Positions 43,881-57,000 of a stretch of 64,000 bases of DNA are shown piece after piece (position 1 is the stretch's first letter; the number at the start of each line of letters is the position of its first letter). The stretch is from Monocercomonoides exilis (Eukaryota; Preaxostyla; Oxymonadida; Polymastigidae), in contig LSRY02000024.1 in assembly GCA_001643675.2 (NCBI GenBank), positions 1,056,001-1,120,000 on the forward strand, read 5' to 3'. A program made the position numbers and the translations under genes. The notes under the pieces were generated by a model, which was given only the letters and a program-made list of their open reading frames with translations, had not been told where the DNA came from and made no database searches.

Positions 43881-44322
43881 AAATAAGAATTGGGAAGAGC
43901 AAAATGAATTAATCAGCAGTAGTGGCTGAGAAGAAGAAGAAAGCAGCGGAAGCTGCAGAAATGAAAATTGAAGCAAGAGAAATGGCAGACAAAGAGAATG
44001 AAACAAGAAAAATGGAAGATGTTAATTGAATGGCTATATTTAATGAATTATGTTTATATGTTATATATTGTATATTTTATATAGAGTTACCTATTAAAAA
44101 TTTAAATGATTCTTATTTGAATTAACTTATTTTTTATTTGTTGCTTTTGGAATTATGTTGTAATTAGTTTTATATGTTTTGTCGTATTTTGATGAATTTT
44201 TTAACAATTCATTAAAATATGCAAATTTATATCTATATTAATGATTGACATTTTTGTATATACTGATTGATCAAATAATAAAAAATTATTGAACACCTTT
44301 TTAAACAATTTTTGTAAATATT
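43881..44322. other. palindrome spacer, non-duplicated AT-rich part
   Basis: It starts with a Lys/Glu-rich decayed coding tail (about 43917-44030) and continues with TA-rich sequence. No intact gene. Confidence 0.5.
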
Positions 44323-44882
44323 ATGCCAACGAAAACAGAAAGCCAAAAGCAAATTAAAAAATTGTTTAAAATATTCAGATCTGAAAAAGAAACAGTTCAG
44401 TGGTAGATTGAGTGCAATGAGCTGGATAAAGATCGTTATTGCTGGAAATGTCAAAAAAACATGATAATGTACATTTACGAAAATGAAACAAGCCGCTTTC
44501 GTTGCAAGCACAAACAAATCAAAATTTCAAAAAATACAAATTTTGAGAGATTTAGATATAAAATTCGTGACATATGTTTTATGGCTCTTTGTTTTTGGGT
44601 TGGGATTTTGAAACACATTGCAGTTTTATATGCGGCAAATCAAGCACCTCTGTGATACACGTTTATGATTCTTTTCGGAAATGTATATCTAAATTTTATC
44701 AGGAAAATCCACGAATAACTGAAGGAAAAGGAACTGAAGTTGAAATAGACGAAGCAATATTTCCAAAAAGAAAATGCAATAGAGGAAGAACAAAAAGGCA
44801 AAATTGGATAATCGGAGGAATTGAAAGGCCCAAACAGAAAGGTCAAAAATCCAGACTTTTTTTGTTGCTTGTTATCAAAAGA
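44323..44882 (+). mobile_element. truncated Merlin (IS1016/IS1595-like) transposase relic
   Basis: The frame from the ATG at 44323 runs through an in-frame TAG (44404-44406). It has a Cys pair and basic segment (CWKCQK, RFRCKHKQIKISKN) like the N-terminal zinc-ribbon of this family. One frameshift near 44630 leads into VIHVYDSFRKCISKFYQENP, then GTEVEIDEAIFPKRKCNRGR and NWIIGGIERP. The VEIDE-x(3)-KRKxNRGR and GGIER signature is that of ISXO2/IS1595-type transposases and their eukaryotic relatives, the Merlin elements; the Asp is the first catalytic residue. Sequence after the IGGIER block is lost because the right palindrome arm begins at 44883. The relic cannot encode an active enzyme. Confidence 0.8.
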
Positions 44883-45334
44883 TCTTCTTGTTTCATTTCC
44901 TAGTCAGAAATAAGGAAAAAAAAGCAAACATTACAAAAATGAAACAGAAATGTTCATACATAAACTCCAATCATTTCGATTCTGTTAATGCAACTTCCAC
45001 ATCTTTCTGAACTGTATAGCTTTCCTCTTTGTTCGATGCAGCTTTCATAAGGTAGATTATGTCAATTGAAAATAATTTAGATGGTAATCCAATGAATAGA
45101 AAAACGAGGAATTCGAAAGATCAGCTAAAAGTTTTTCATTCTTTTCTTCTTTCTTCTCATTTTCGTCAGTAATTATCTTCTCAAATCTTTTGGCATCAAT
45201 GAATTATCAAAAAAAGAAATAAAAAAATCCTTTCAACGCTTTGCAAAGCCCAATACGCTTCAGTAACAGAATAACATTCCCCAACGTCATTTTCTCTTCT
45301 TCAATCATTTTATGTATTTTATCGAACAATTCTT
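44883..45334 (-). pseudogene. mirror, truncated copy of the family relic
   Basis: The reverse complement of 43218-43669. It is cut exactly at the arm boundary, so it lacks the last 70 codons or so seen on the left side. Confidence 0.6.
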
Positions 45335-48300
45335 CTGTGGGAAAAAAAAAACAAATCCATATTCATATATTGTTTCTATCAATCCATTCAATACTTCGAT
45401 TTTCTATTTCCATTCATTATAGTGCAATGCTTTGTTTCAAAAGTATTGTTGATACAATAAAAAATGATAATAACAAACATTTAAATAATCCGCTCAGTAC
45501 AAACCATCAATTTTATGATTAATCGAAAATCCACATGATGCAAACTGATTTCTTCTCCAGCGCAGAACCCAAGCGAAAACTTTTTAGAAAGGATTTGCGA
45601 TTCATCCACTAAAAAGAAGAATTTTGTGTTTTCGTATAATTTATAAAAGAAAATATAAAAGTTAAATATGCAAACTAAACCTCCTCGTCACCCTGCCAGT
45701 GACGAGTCTTTTTTTCTTTAGTGACTGACAAATTGATAATTACTTTGTCACTCTTTGATTTAATCAAAAGTTCTATTTTTCTGCTGGCTTGCCCATACAG
45801 AAAATTAAGTTTTGTGGTCCTTTTTAAAAAATATTTATTTTAAATTTGAAAAAAAAGTTTTTTTTCAAACTTGGATATCAATTTTTAATTTTGGATAAGA
45901 TTTTTGATCAAGTCAGTTAATGATTTTTTTGATCGTCACTTTTTCAGATCTTTCGTCACTTTCCAAAAATTTGTCACTTTCGTCACTGTCAAGTCACTTG
46001 TCAATTCTTATTGCAAAACAAAATATTGGTTTCTCGGATTCGATAAATAGAGATATTTTGAGCATTGATTAGATAATCGTGGAAATTTCAAATTCATTCA
46101 TGCTCTGAAAATTGAATGAAATGCTCAAAGCTGTAAGCAATGGTGAAAAGATATTCGACTTACAAGAAAGAATAAATTTTGATAAATTGTTTTGTTTAAA
46201 AGAAGATATTCATTATCATGAAAAAATGAACATCAAATACGAAGGAATTCATTAGAGAAAGATAATAATTGTGCAGTTAACAAATAATAATTTTTGTGAA
46301 GCGAAGGAGGGACATACCGATGATGATGCGAATCGCACGAGTTCTTTTCAGCCAGTGAACGGAGTTTATTTTAATGTTTAAGTATAGAAAATAATGCATT
46401 TCGCAGAATATTTATTACAGTGTTCAACTATTGATATTTTCGACTGATTTACAGCATCAGAGAATCTTGATTAAACTTGTTCGGTCAAGAAAAAAAGAGC
46501 TTATTAAACTTTGTTTGTTGTCGTATTTTCAACTTTTGAAAAAATGAAATGGATAAATGCATGATTGATGACGTTTCAAATAATCCTTACTCAATATTTT
46601 CTAAGAAAGTGATATCTTCAATATATTTTCAACATTTTTAAATGGTCCAATCCAATTTCTGTTCAGCGAATTTTTAAGAAATCGATTATTTTCAAGGGAT
46701 TGCAAAGCAGTTGGGGAAAAACGTCAGATCTTATCAATTGAGTTTAGAACTGTTTGTTAAAAATGTGATATTGTGAAAGAATCTTTTTCAGATCATTTTC
46801 ATTTCTTTTTTAAAATAAACATGCGAATTTTTAATGTGACACCTCATATTTTTTCAAAATGAAAATGATTTTCCTTTCTTCAGTCAATAATCATAATTCC
46901 ACCTATCTCTTCTCTTGTTCTAACCATTTCTCTCCCGATGGGCATTTTCCCTTTTTTCGCCTTCAAGCAGCGCAATCTCCTTAATTGCATACGACGTTCC
47001 TGCAGAATTCAACAAGGTGAGGTCATCAAACGAGCTGGTGCTGCTTCCAAAAGCATGTGCATTGTTCTCTTCTCTATTTCGACAAGCGCTAGATGTAGAA
47101 TTATCTTTAGAAGCACAAAACAATGAAAAATGATTATAAACGCTTCCATATTTTCAGCACTCAGCTGAAAGATGGCTGGAATCTGCTTTCGGATGTTCGA
47201 GAAGCCACTTTTACAGACGGTGTGGACGAAAGAGAGAAGAAGGAAAGGACAGATTGGAGTGTGAGTGGAGTGTTTGAGAAGGAGAGGCAGAAGAAGTGGA
47301 GGAGAGCGATGTATGCGAAGCGGGAGGCGGTGGTGTTTCCATAGAAAGAAATGCAGAGAGAAGGAAAAATTGTAATGCGTGTGTTGAAGAAGCAAATTAG
47401 CGTTTATAGGACTTTATGTTGTTCGATCATTCTATTTTAAAAAGGAGAAGAAAATGGAGTATTCGAAGAGCATTATTTTCGTTTGAAGAAGAAGAAGAAG
47501 AGGAGGAGGAGAAGGAAGTGGTGGTGAAGGAAGTGGAAGCGTAAGAAAAAATAGAAGAGGATGATGGTGACGATGAACATGATGAAGTCAAGAAATGGTT
47601 GTCAATTCCATTTTCGTGTGTGAAGAACCCAGGGTTTATCAATGCTCCCTGACATGCATGGGGTAGCCTTGGTGACTGCTGCATTCACGTTGGTGCTTGT
47701 GTTTGTGTTTGTTTCCGAGAAGAGAAAGGATAATGTTGCTGCTGATGTTGCTTGCGGTGTGTGGAGTCTACAATCCACATATTCCCCATGTTTCATTTTG
47801 GCTGATATACAAACTCAGCATTCCTTTGCATATTTACTATGATCAGTGAGAAACCCACAATCGTCCCTTGCATTGGCTCTCTTCCACCATCGTAACATCC
47901 ACACTGCATCCCTCTCCACATGCTCCTCGCATGCTCCTCCATATCCTCCGTTTGTTCCTCGTTCTCCTTTTCATCTTTCTCCTCATTCCCATCGTCGCAA
48001 ACCACTCAAATTCATCAACTTCTTCCGTAACCGCTGCCATTACCGTTTTGGCTGCTGCTGTTGTTACCGATTCATCATTTAGCATTCGCCATTTGTATAT
48101 ATTCTGCCATCTTCCACATTAAAGCTCTCCTTCAGCATCTCCCTCTCTCTCTCCGCCAAGTTATATCTCTTTCTCTGTTGATACTTCCTCTCTCGATTCC
48201 CATTGATAGCTACACAACATCTGCAACAATTTTCCTTCCCTGTCTTATCACCATAACTGAGTGTGCAACAGATTCACCTAACTGCTGCTGGCAGAACGCG

Positions 48301-49674
48301 CGCCTTCACAGTACGTTCTTGCTCTCCTGTGCTTCCCCTCTAGTGACAGAATCTGCTCCATTTCGATTGCCAAAGAACTATCCAGCTCATGCAGCATAAC
48401 CTTCAGTTTCATCAGTGTCTCTTTTGTATCGGAGTTTTTCTTTGCTGAGATTCTCTGTGCGTTCTCTTCTTTTGCAATATTCTTCGACTGCAGCCACATC
48501 ACCGACAGATCAACAATCACGCAAGACTTGTCCAACAGAGCATTGAACTGATCCATTTCCACTTTCCTCAAAAAATTCGTCCAATTATCCCATCCGACAT
48601 CTTTCTTTAGTTGCAGCTTATTCTCCCACACCAGCTATCTCGCTTTCCATTGATCTCGTTGATCCACATTTCTTCTCGAAGTATCTCCGCTCATCGGTTC
48701 GGAGAAATAATTTCAGAGCTTCAATGATGCTCAGGCTGCTCAGGTATATGTTGAAGATAGCTTTTCACTTTCTTTCCCTTCTTCCACCTCTTCTTCCTCC
48801 TCTTCTTTTTTCTTCTTCTCCAATTCTCAAACAATCTCAGTGTTGTTGATTTAAACTCTTCTTCCACACATTCTCTCAAATATCCTTTGAAAAAAAAAAG
48901 CAAAACAAAAAGGCAATTATTCTGTTATGCAACTTGCAGGAACTGGCTTGAAAGAAGAAAATGAAGAAATCAATCTTTCATTACTGAACGATGACGTGTT
49001 AGTAAATGGATAGTTATGAAGAATTCCAATTCCATAACTTGTGTTGATTGCAATATATCCTTTTGGGGATAACGAACGATTTCTCCATGCTTTTCAACAA
49101 AATAAATCCTTCAAAAGCAGTAATTGTTCTATTTGGAATCCGGAAAATATACATATATTGCTTGAATCTATATTTGATGAAATAATCATTTCAATAAATC
49201 TCTTTCGAAATTTGACAGAATTTATTGTGTTATTCTTTCGAAAGTCAAACGATGAAATTTGACAAATTTAAGATGGGTCATGCAAGAGATTATTTTTTGA
49301 ATATTTCGAGAATAATAACACGAATCATTTTTATGTTATTATGCCACTCAATCAATCAATTTTTTAACCAGAAAAAAAAAAAAAAAAAAGTGACGAAGTG
49401 ACTGACGAATAATTTTGTATTTCGGGGTGACGCAGAGGTTTAATGCAAACAACAGGGTTCATCAACATTTGCGAACTCTATAAATAAATATCTCACCGGA
49501 ACAATATCAGCTCATGATCGCACCCATTATTTTTTTATTTTTAACATTTTCAAAACTGAACATGACAGACGAAGTTTCGCTAAATAACAATAATTTTAAA
49601 ATAATTAAAAAAAGAGTGCTTTTCATGTCCTCTTTGAATTTTTGCTCAACTCGTCTGTCAATCAGATAATATCT
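44883..49674. repeat. right arm of the 10.8-kb palindrome
   Basis: 4792 nt, the reverse complement of 38870-43669. Its outer end lies only about 5 bp from the end of the duplicated beta-helix gene flank (49679). Its inner end abuts a truncated transposase. Confidence 0.93.
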
Positions 49675-49678
49675 AGCC

Positions 49679-51037
49679 GAATAGATGTATTAACTGACAA
49701 TTGAACAATTAAACTTGTATCGAATATTCAGTGAATTTGAAGGGAAAAAAATATTTTTGTTCAATCAATGCTTGATTCTCATTACACATTTAGGTTTCAT
49801 CGACCATTTGATCAACTACATCTATATTTTCGTGTTTTTGCTTCCTTTTCTTCTTCTTCTTTTTCTTTTGAACCTTTTCTTCCTGATTGATTATCTCGCA
49901 ATCTTCAAATCGTCCATCAACAATCCCTTCCTCAGCGTTGTAAAAATCCGTTGAGACTTCACTGCCACGCGCTTCAAACACTTCATTTAGGAGCACAGAT
50001 GTTTTCGAATCTTTAGCAATCGGACCTTCATTTGCCATGGCTGCATCCGCAATTTCTCCCGAGCCCTCAAATGAAACGCTCGAATTATTCACAGCAAAAT
50101 CTTTCATCTCATTTTGCTCATCCCCAAAGTCCGAAAAACCCAAATTAGTTTCCTTGCAAGACACGTGACTGTTCTCAAAAAGTTTTTCTTTTTGAATTTC
50201 TTCTTCGCTCGATCGTCTAAATCTCTCTGATGTCGTCTTTATTTCGCTAAATTGCACTTTTCTATTCTCAATATCTTCAATATCGTATGTTGCCTCCAAA
50301 TCATTTTCTTTGCTTTCTAGATTTTCTTTTCTGCCTTTTCTTTTCTTTTCTTTCTTTTTCTTTTTCTTCAAATCTGTACCACCTCCATTAGAAAAACCCA
50401 CCACTGCGTTGCCATCCTTCTGATCGACCAAAACTGGTAAAACCGTCTGGGCTTCGGCAAAGTCGCCCGAGCAAAATGCTGTTAAAATATCAGCCCGAAC
50501 TCCATTTCTATTCATTATTTCGTCCGCTTTCAATAGCCGGCTTGACTCTTCTTCAATCAGCAACTGACTCTCACTTGTCACTCCTTCTTGGAGCTCACTC
50601 GGCATTTCAATGAACTCCAAGCCTCCTTCGTGTTCTTCTTCGCTTTTCTCCTCTTCAGAGTCTGCTGTTGTGCTCTTATTTCCGGAATCTGTTTCGCTCC
50701 ATCGTTTTCCATTGGAAATCCCGTTTCTTCCGCGAATCCCACAAATTGCCACAAAAGTTAGAACCACAACAACAAGCACAACTGCAACAGCAATAAAAGC
50801 AATCAAGCTCCATTCAGTTTTCTTATTTTCTTTCGCCACCACTCCTTCGCTTGCGACTCCGTCACTCCTATTTTTCACAATACATAATTCTGTTGAAGAT
50901 GGTGCATCTTTCTCGCCAAACAAAATCATCACAGATACCTCCGTCTCATCCGCAACCGTTGTTATCTTGTCTGAAGGAAGCGTGCCAATCACTTCTGTTT
51001 CTGACACAAAACTGTTTTCCTCAAATTCATATGTCTC
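49679..51037 (-). repeat. segmental duplication, copy 2 (partner of 1-1360)
   Basis: Near-identical inverted partner of the window's first 1360 bases, covering the 3' end of the beta-helix gene and about 110 bp of 3' flank. The match continues to the window's first base, so the true extent is longer than can be seen. Confidence 0.85.
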
Positions 51038-54000
51038 AACAAACTCCACATCCCCTGTTTTATACACAAGCCTGAACGACAAATTGCAAGGCAGCAGCAG
51101 CTTCCCTTTGAACATAACCTCCCTTTCTTCTCCTTTCTCCCTTGTTTCAACACTCTCCAACACTGGAATGAAGAATGGAGATGCTCTTTCTCCTGCGATT
51201 CCACCAAGTGTGCATCCATCATTCAAAATCCAAAGCGAAGAATTGGGCATCACACCGTCTCCCCCTTTCAAGCTCGAAATGGTCAGTGAGGCAGAATCTG
51301 AACAAATAATATTCCTTCGAAGAGAAGGATATTTTTCAATGAAAGGATTGTTATCGAAAAATTCTCCTTTCTCAATCGTCACATTGCCTGACGACAAAGA
51401 CATGCCGCCTGACGAAGCATTCAATATCGAAACATCTTTCGTCATCAATGAAGTATTTGATAAATGGACAAGCGATCCATTCCATTCGCATATATCCGTG
51501 ATTGTATTCATATTGTCGTTTTTGCTTTCTTTTGCAACCATTCCTGAAAATTGGCACAAGTTCATAGAAGCATTCCTCAGTTCATTAACATTAATAATGC
51601 CTCCTTTGTCAGACAGAGAATTGCAGCTTTCACAAGAACAATTTGAAAGAACGATTTCAGCAGAAGATGAAGAAGCAGAGAGAACTGAAGCTCCTTCCGA
51701 ATTCCTCGAGCAGTTCTTGAATGAGGTGCTTCCAATAGAAATTGTTCCTGAGGTTGAGCTGCTAATCCCAATGATACAGCCTTCTGACAGCTTCACTCCA
51801 TCTGCACATGCTCCATTAAACACAACACCTCCACATTGCCCAAGCTCAAAAACATTTGCCATTGATTCAATCTGTTCTAGTTTCACATTCGTCAACGAAA
51901 TCTCATCTCCACTCAACAGAAATGAAGGCTTCTTGAATGAAAGGAGTGACACTGAGCAGTTGTCAACATGAAGAATTCCACTTTCAATGCTCAGCAATGT
52001 TGAATTGAGAACAATAGTTTCAATGCCATTTGACTCCTCAATTGAAGAAAAATCAACAAATGAAAGAGAAAGTTGTCCGTTTGCTTCATGAATGATTGAA
52101 CTGCCTGAATACGAAAACACCTTACCAATGTTGAATTTCAATCTTTCAATCCTAACGTTTCCCGATGTTCTGATAAGACTGCCCTCATCATCACCAATTG
52201 TTGAGTTCAGATACACCAAGGCAACTGAAGGAGATTTTAATGAGCGAATGATCACATCACGAGCATCACATTCCCTATTGATTACCGATTCCTCTGAGAT
52301 CAGTAGCTGTGAATACAGAGATGGAATGATGTGCTGGACTCCAAAACTCAATGAACGACAAGGTGCGTTAAACTCTCCACATTGCTTGCTGTCTGTGTGA
52401 TTGTCTGCAACTGAAGACACATATATCGTCTCACTCTGATATATCATAACCCTCAGCAGAAGATCTTCTTCATCCACAAACGAGTCTGTTGTGCAGCCCC
52501 ACATCGCCAGCTCTTTCACAAACGGCACTCTGAAATCCAGCAAGAACTGCTCATCAACTATTTGTGCATCAATTGAATGGCATCGAATATACACGTCTCT
52601 CCCTCTCAATGCAGAGTTGTCTCTGAATGTGATATTTGACAGCACAAAATTCAGAGGCTGCTCGGCTGTCGAGGTGCATTCCAGAAACAGCCACCCGCCT
52701 CTTCCTGTGCTCGAGCAGAAGCACTCGGAAATTGTGCAAAACGAACAGTCAAAACTTCCTCCCTCATTCAACACACAAAACATCCCTCCTCCCTTTCCAC
52801 ACCTCTTTCCGCCACATCCCTTCATCGTTGTGTTTCTAATAACAATTTTCAATGGCTTATCATCAATTTCGTTCCGAATGATGGGAATATCGTTGGTTAT
52901 GTTCTGGGTGACTTCTTCGAATAAACTCCACTCAATGACAATATTTTGTTCAATTTCATTGTTTTCTCTTCTTGAACTCTTTGTTATGCTCAATCCGCTT
53001 GCTCCTTCCAGCTCAACATTCTTCATCGTCAGGTTTTTGATCCTCAAAATCGTTGCCGACAACACAGAAATAACATCCTGTGAAAAGCTCAACAATTGCA
53101 TTGTCACAAAGTCCAACACAACTGTCCCTCCTTCTGCTTTGATCAGCCCATAATTAATCATGTCCTCTCCGCTTTCTTTCATTTTTGTGAATGAGCAGTC
53201 TTTCACAGTCAGCAATCCCTCGCTTGAGCCAACATGCATCAAAACATTCACTCCACTTGCGAAAGATGATGTAATCGCAAAGTTAATCAGTTCGAAATGC
53301 GCCATACCCTGAATCTTCATTGCTGCTCCTTCTGCTCCTTCAAGCGATGAGACACATTCCAAAGAGCAAATGCTGCTGCTATCCTTCGATTTTATTGAAG
53401 CTCCACTCACATCAACACTTTTCCGAAGATATCCTTTTCCAATGATGCTGACATTCCTTTCATTTCCTTCTGACAATCTCATTAACGAATAGTCAATTGA
53501 CAAGCAAGGATAATCTGAGAATCCACAGGCGTGCATATCTTTTCCTTTGTCTCCAATATATATCTCTGAGCCAATCGCTTGCCAGAAATAAATCAGCGGA
53601 ATGACATTTGTTGTGTCATTTCCATCAAAGCCTCTCAGGGAATTCAATGAAATATCTGCCAGATGCCCAGAAACAAATGGAAGAGAAGTGTTTGTGATGC
53701 TCTTCGTCAAGTTGGAAGATTCAACAAACACATCATTTCCATATTTTGCAATATTTGGCTTGTCTGCATCAAAAACAGGGGACGAGATCACAAACGAAGA
53801 ATCGTCATCAATCAACTTCAGTGCCATCCCTCCCCCAAACCCATTCTTCTCTTCTCCAGCTGGTGCTGTGCATCCTGTGAATGTGCACGAAACAATATTC
53901 AATTGAGTATTCCCTTTCAACTTTGCATTGATAGCCCCTCCTCTGCTTCCATCACCAGCCACAGAACATCCATCAAAATCACATTCTTCAATATTTATTT

Positions 54001-57000
54001 CTCCATTTGAATTTTCATCATGACTGTTGTCAATGCTCACACAGCTTCCATTTCCAGCTGCCCTTTCGATTTCTGTAAAATTGCTGTTCGTCATGTTCAG
54101 CCAGGGAGTATTCATAAACTCAGCCTCTGTGCTGCTTCCTGACAAAGAGATCAATGGACTTCCACTCAAAGCGATTGATGAAGCTGAGAATTTGTCGATT
54201 ATCAGGATCCCTGACTCAACTGACAAGAATAAAAATGCCAATTCTGATGAAGGATCTTGAAGAGTTAAAGAACATTGAGACAAAGTCAGTGATGAAGAAG
54301 AAGAAGAAATGAAAGTTGAGCGCGATGAAAGAGAAGATGGAAGAGAGAAGATGAGTTTTGATAATTCTGTTTCAACACTTGCTGTTATCATTGCTGAGTT
54401 TAATGGTGAGCTGGCATCAGACACAGTCCAACCACTTTGATCATCATTTCCTTTGATTTCATGTTTCTGTTCTTCAAATGCCAATTCATCGCTCATCAAA
54501 ATCATTCCACTCACAACAACTTTCTTTGTTTCTGTTTGACGTGTGAGTGAGTGCTTCATTGTCAAACAAGGGAATTGGACGATTCCACAATGAGAATGAT
54601 CAGTTGCCTCAATGTTATTCACACATATTTCTGAAGGGCTGGGAAGGAGATAAATACACAGTGGGATGGCCACACTCGTATTTCCATTGTCATATCCTCG
54701 CACTTTGTCAACAGAATCTGATGATGAGGTTACACATGCAATTTTTCTTGAAGTTGCAGTTTCTTCCAGATTGGGCGATAAGACGAAGATGTCTCTTCCC
54801 CATTTGGCCGTGTTTGTGCCAAAGGAAGAAGAAATCAAGAAATCTGGATTTTCATTCAATAATCGAAGAAGAATTCCTCCCCCAAGACCATTGGATGACG
54901 AACAAAAGCAGCCATCAAAAGCCCCGTCTTTCACCTTCACTTCATTCTCATTCCCTGCACACAGCATCATCGATCCCCCATCAGCTGATGTTGTGCTTCC
55001 ACATCCTTCAAATGTGCACAAATTCAGATCGATATTTGCCTTGTCATTCGAAAACGACATCACAGCTGATCCGCTCGTTGTTCTTTCAATCCCATCAAAT
55101 GAACATTCTGAAAGTGCCAATGAGATTTCATTTGTCGAAGAAAGTGAAAACAACGAGGTTGTTGAGATTGTCTTTGCCCAGTTCACATGTTCCATCCGCA
55201 TCATTCCTCCCTGAACATTTATCATCTCAGTGGTGAACGCTGTTTCTGAAAAATACTCACTTCCAGTAGATATGTTCAACCTGCTAATATGCATCTCTCC
55301 TGTTCCAGTGATCTCAAACAGCCTTGACCAACGATTATTTGAATGAGACGAGTCATGCATAAGAATAAAGTCTCTGACAGACAAGATGCCTGTTGAGACT
55401 GAAAAAAGAGACAAACCAGATATCTCAAATTCAATTTGGATTGCTGTGCTCATATTGCTTTGACCATAAACAGAAAAAGTGTTGGCCCCACAATCAAAAC
55501 AATTTGTTTCGATTATCGTTCCTGAAAATACTTCCACATTGGGAACCAAGTCTGGAATTAGCTGAGTAAGACAACGACTGATCGTGCTGCATGCATGAGA
55601 TTCATCCAGCCCACATGCATAGGTATCTTTTGAATTAGGTTGCGTTTCATTCGAAGAAACAAATCTGACTCTTCCGAAATCGTTTCGAAGCCATTCGCTG
55701 CGATCAACAATTGAATATAAATTTGCACAAACTCTATTTGATGTTTGTCTCGTTGAATAGCAACTGGAATCTATATTGCTGGATGTTGAATCCTGAAGCA
55801 AAACATCGTGGCCATATTTAACGCATGTGTTATTGTGGAAAAAGCAAAAATAAAGCAATACTCCCTGATTATATTGACTTATTAATATTCCAACAGCACC
55901 TCCCCAACACATTGAATAACAATGACAAAATAAACAATTTGAAATGACAACTTTATCCAAAGGATTCCAATGAATAATTGCACCTCCTGTTCCAGTGAGT
56001 GAATCATTTGCTCGACAAATTCTGAAGAATGAGTTAATAATGCAATGTTTTTGTTTTTGAGTCATAATTTCAAAATAACTCAATGCTCCTCCATCATTGG
56101 CAGCAGAACAGTTATTAAATAAACAATCTTCTACCATTGGCTGAACATTTATTGATTCAAACTCAATCCCCCCTCCTCCGAAATCTGAAGTGCCAAATGC
56201 AGCACATTGATCAAATGAAGAATGGAGCACAATGCATTCAGCAATTTTTTGAGCATATATCCCTCCGCCTCTTGTTGATGAAGCACTGCATCTTGTGAAT
56301 GAAGAATTTTCAACAATCAGAATGGCATTTGCATTGTCATGAACATAAAGAGCTCCTCCATATGGGGATGTGCAATCAACCCATTCACACAATGAAAAGG
56401 ATTGACTTTCTGTTGTGTCTATTCGTTGTTTTCTTTCAAGTTCATTCGCCTCTCTTTTCCCAAAGTGTGAAGAAATATTTTTGCAAACAAACTCTTGTGA
56501 AGAAAAAGCTCCACTTGAAATCCCTCCTTCAAAGATATTCACACAAGAATAAATGAGGCAGTTCTCCATCGAACTTCGAAAACACGAATGCTCCATCAGA
56601 TAATCACTGCTTTTGAATGGCTTCACAGAAATGTTCCTGAAGGTGCAGTCATTGATCTGTTCGCTTTTGCTCTTCCCAGACAATAGGAAATTGTCTGAAG
56701 CTGAAACAGCTAGGTTCGAAATGACAGAATTTCTCAAAATGACTGAATTGGAACCATCAGATGAAAATACGAGACTGGATGAATAAATTCCATTTGCGTG
56801 GAGCATGCTCATGTTTGTGAGGCAGATTGACCCACTTTGTAAATGAAACGGAGATGCAGATTTTTGGCGTGAAATGCAGGAATCCATCATTATGCTTGAT
56901 TTGCCTGTAATAAGAACAAATGGCGAGGAAGAATATTCAAGTGCCACGTTTTTCAGTCCAACCGAAGAATTGAAAAATCCAAAAAATGTATTTATTGATG

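Noticed and set aside
38870-49674. Palindrome as a Polinton/Maverick virus-like element with long terminal repeats
   Set aside because: No capsid, polymerase, integrase or ATPase coding sequence is visible, and the spacer is only 1.2 kb.
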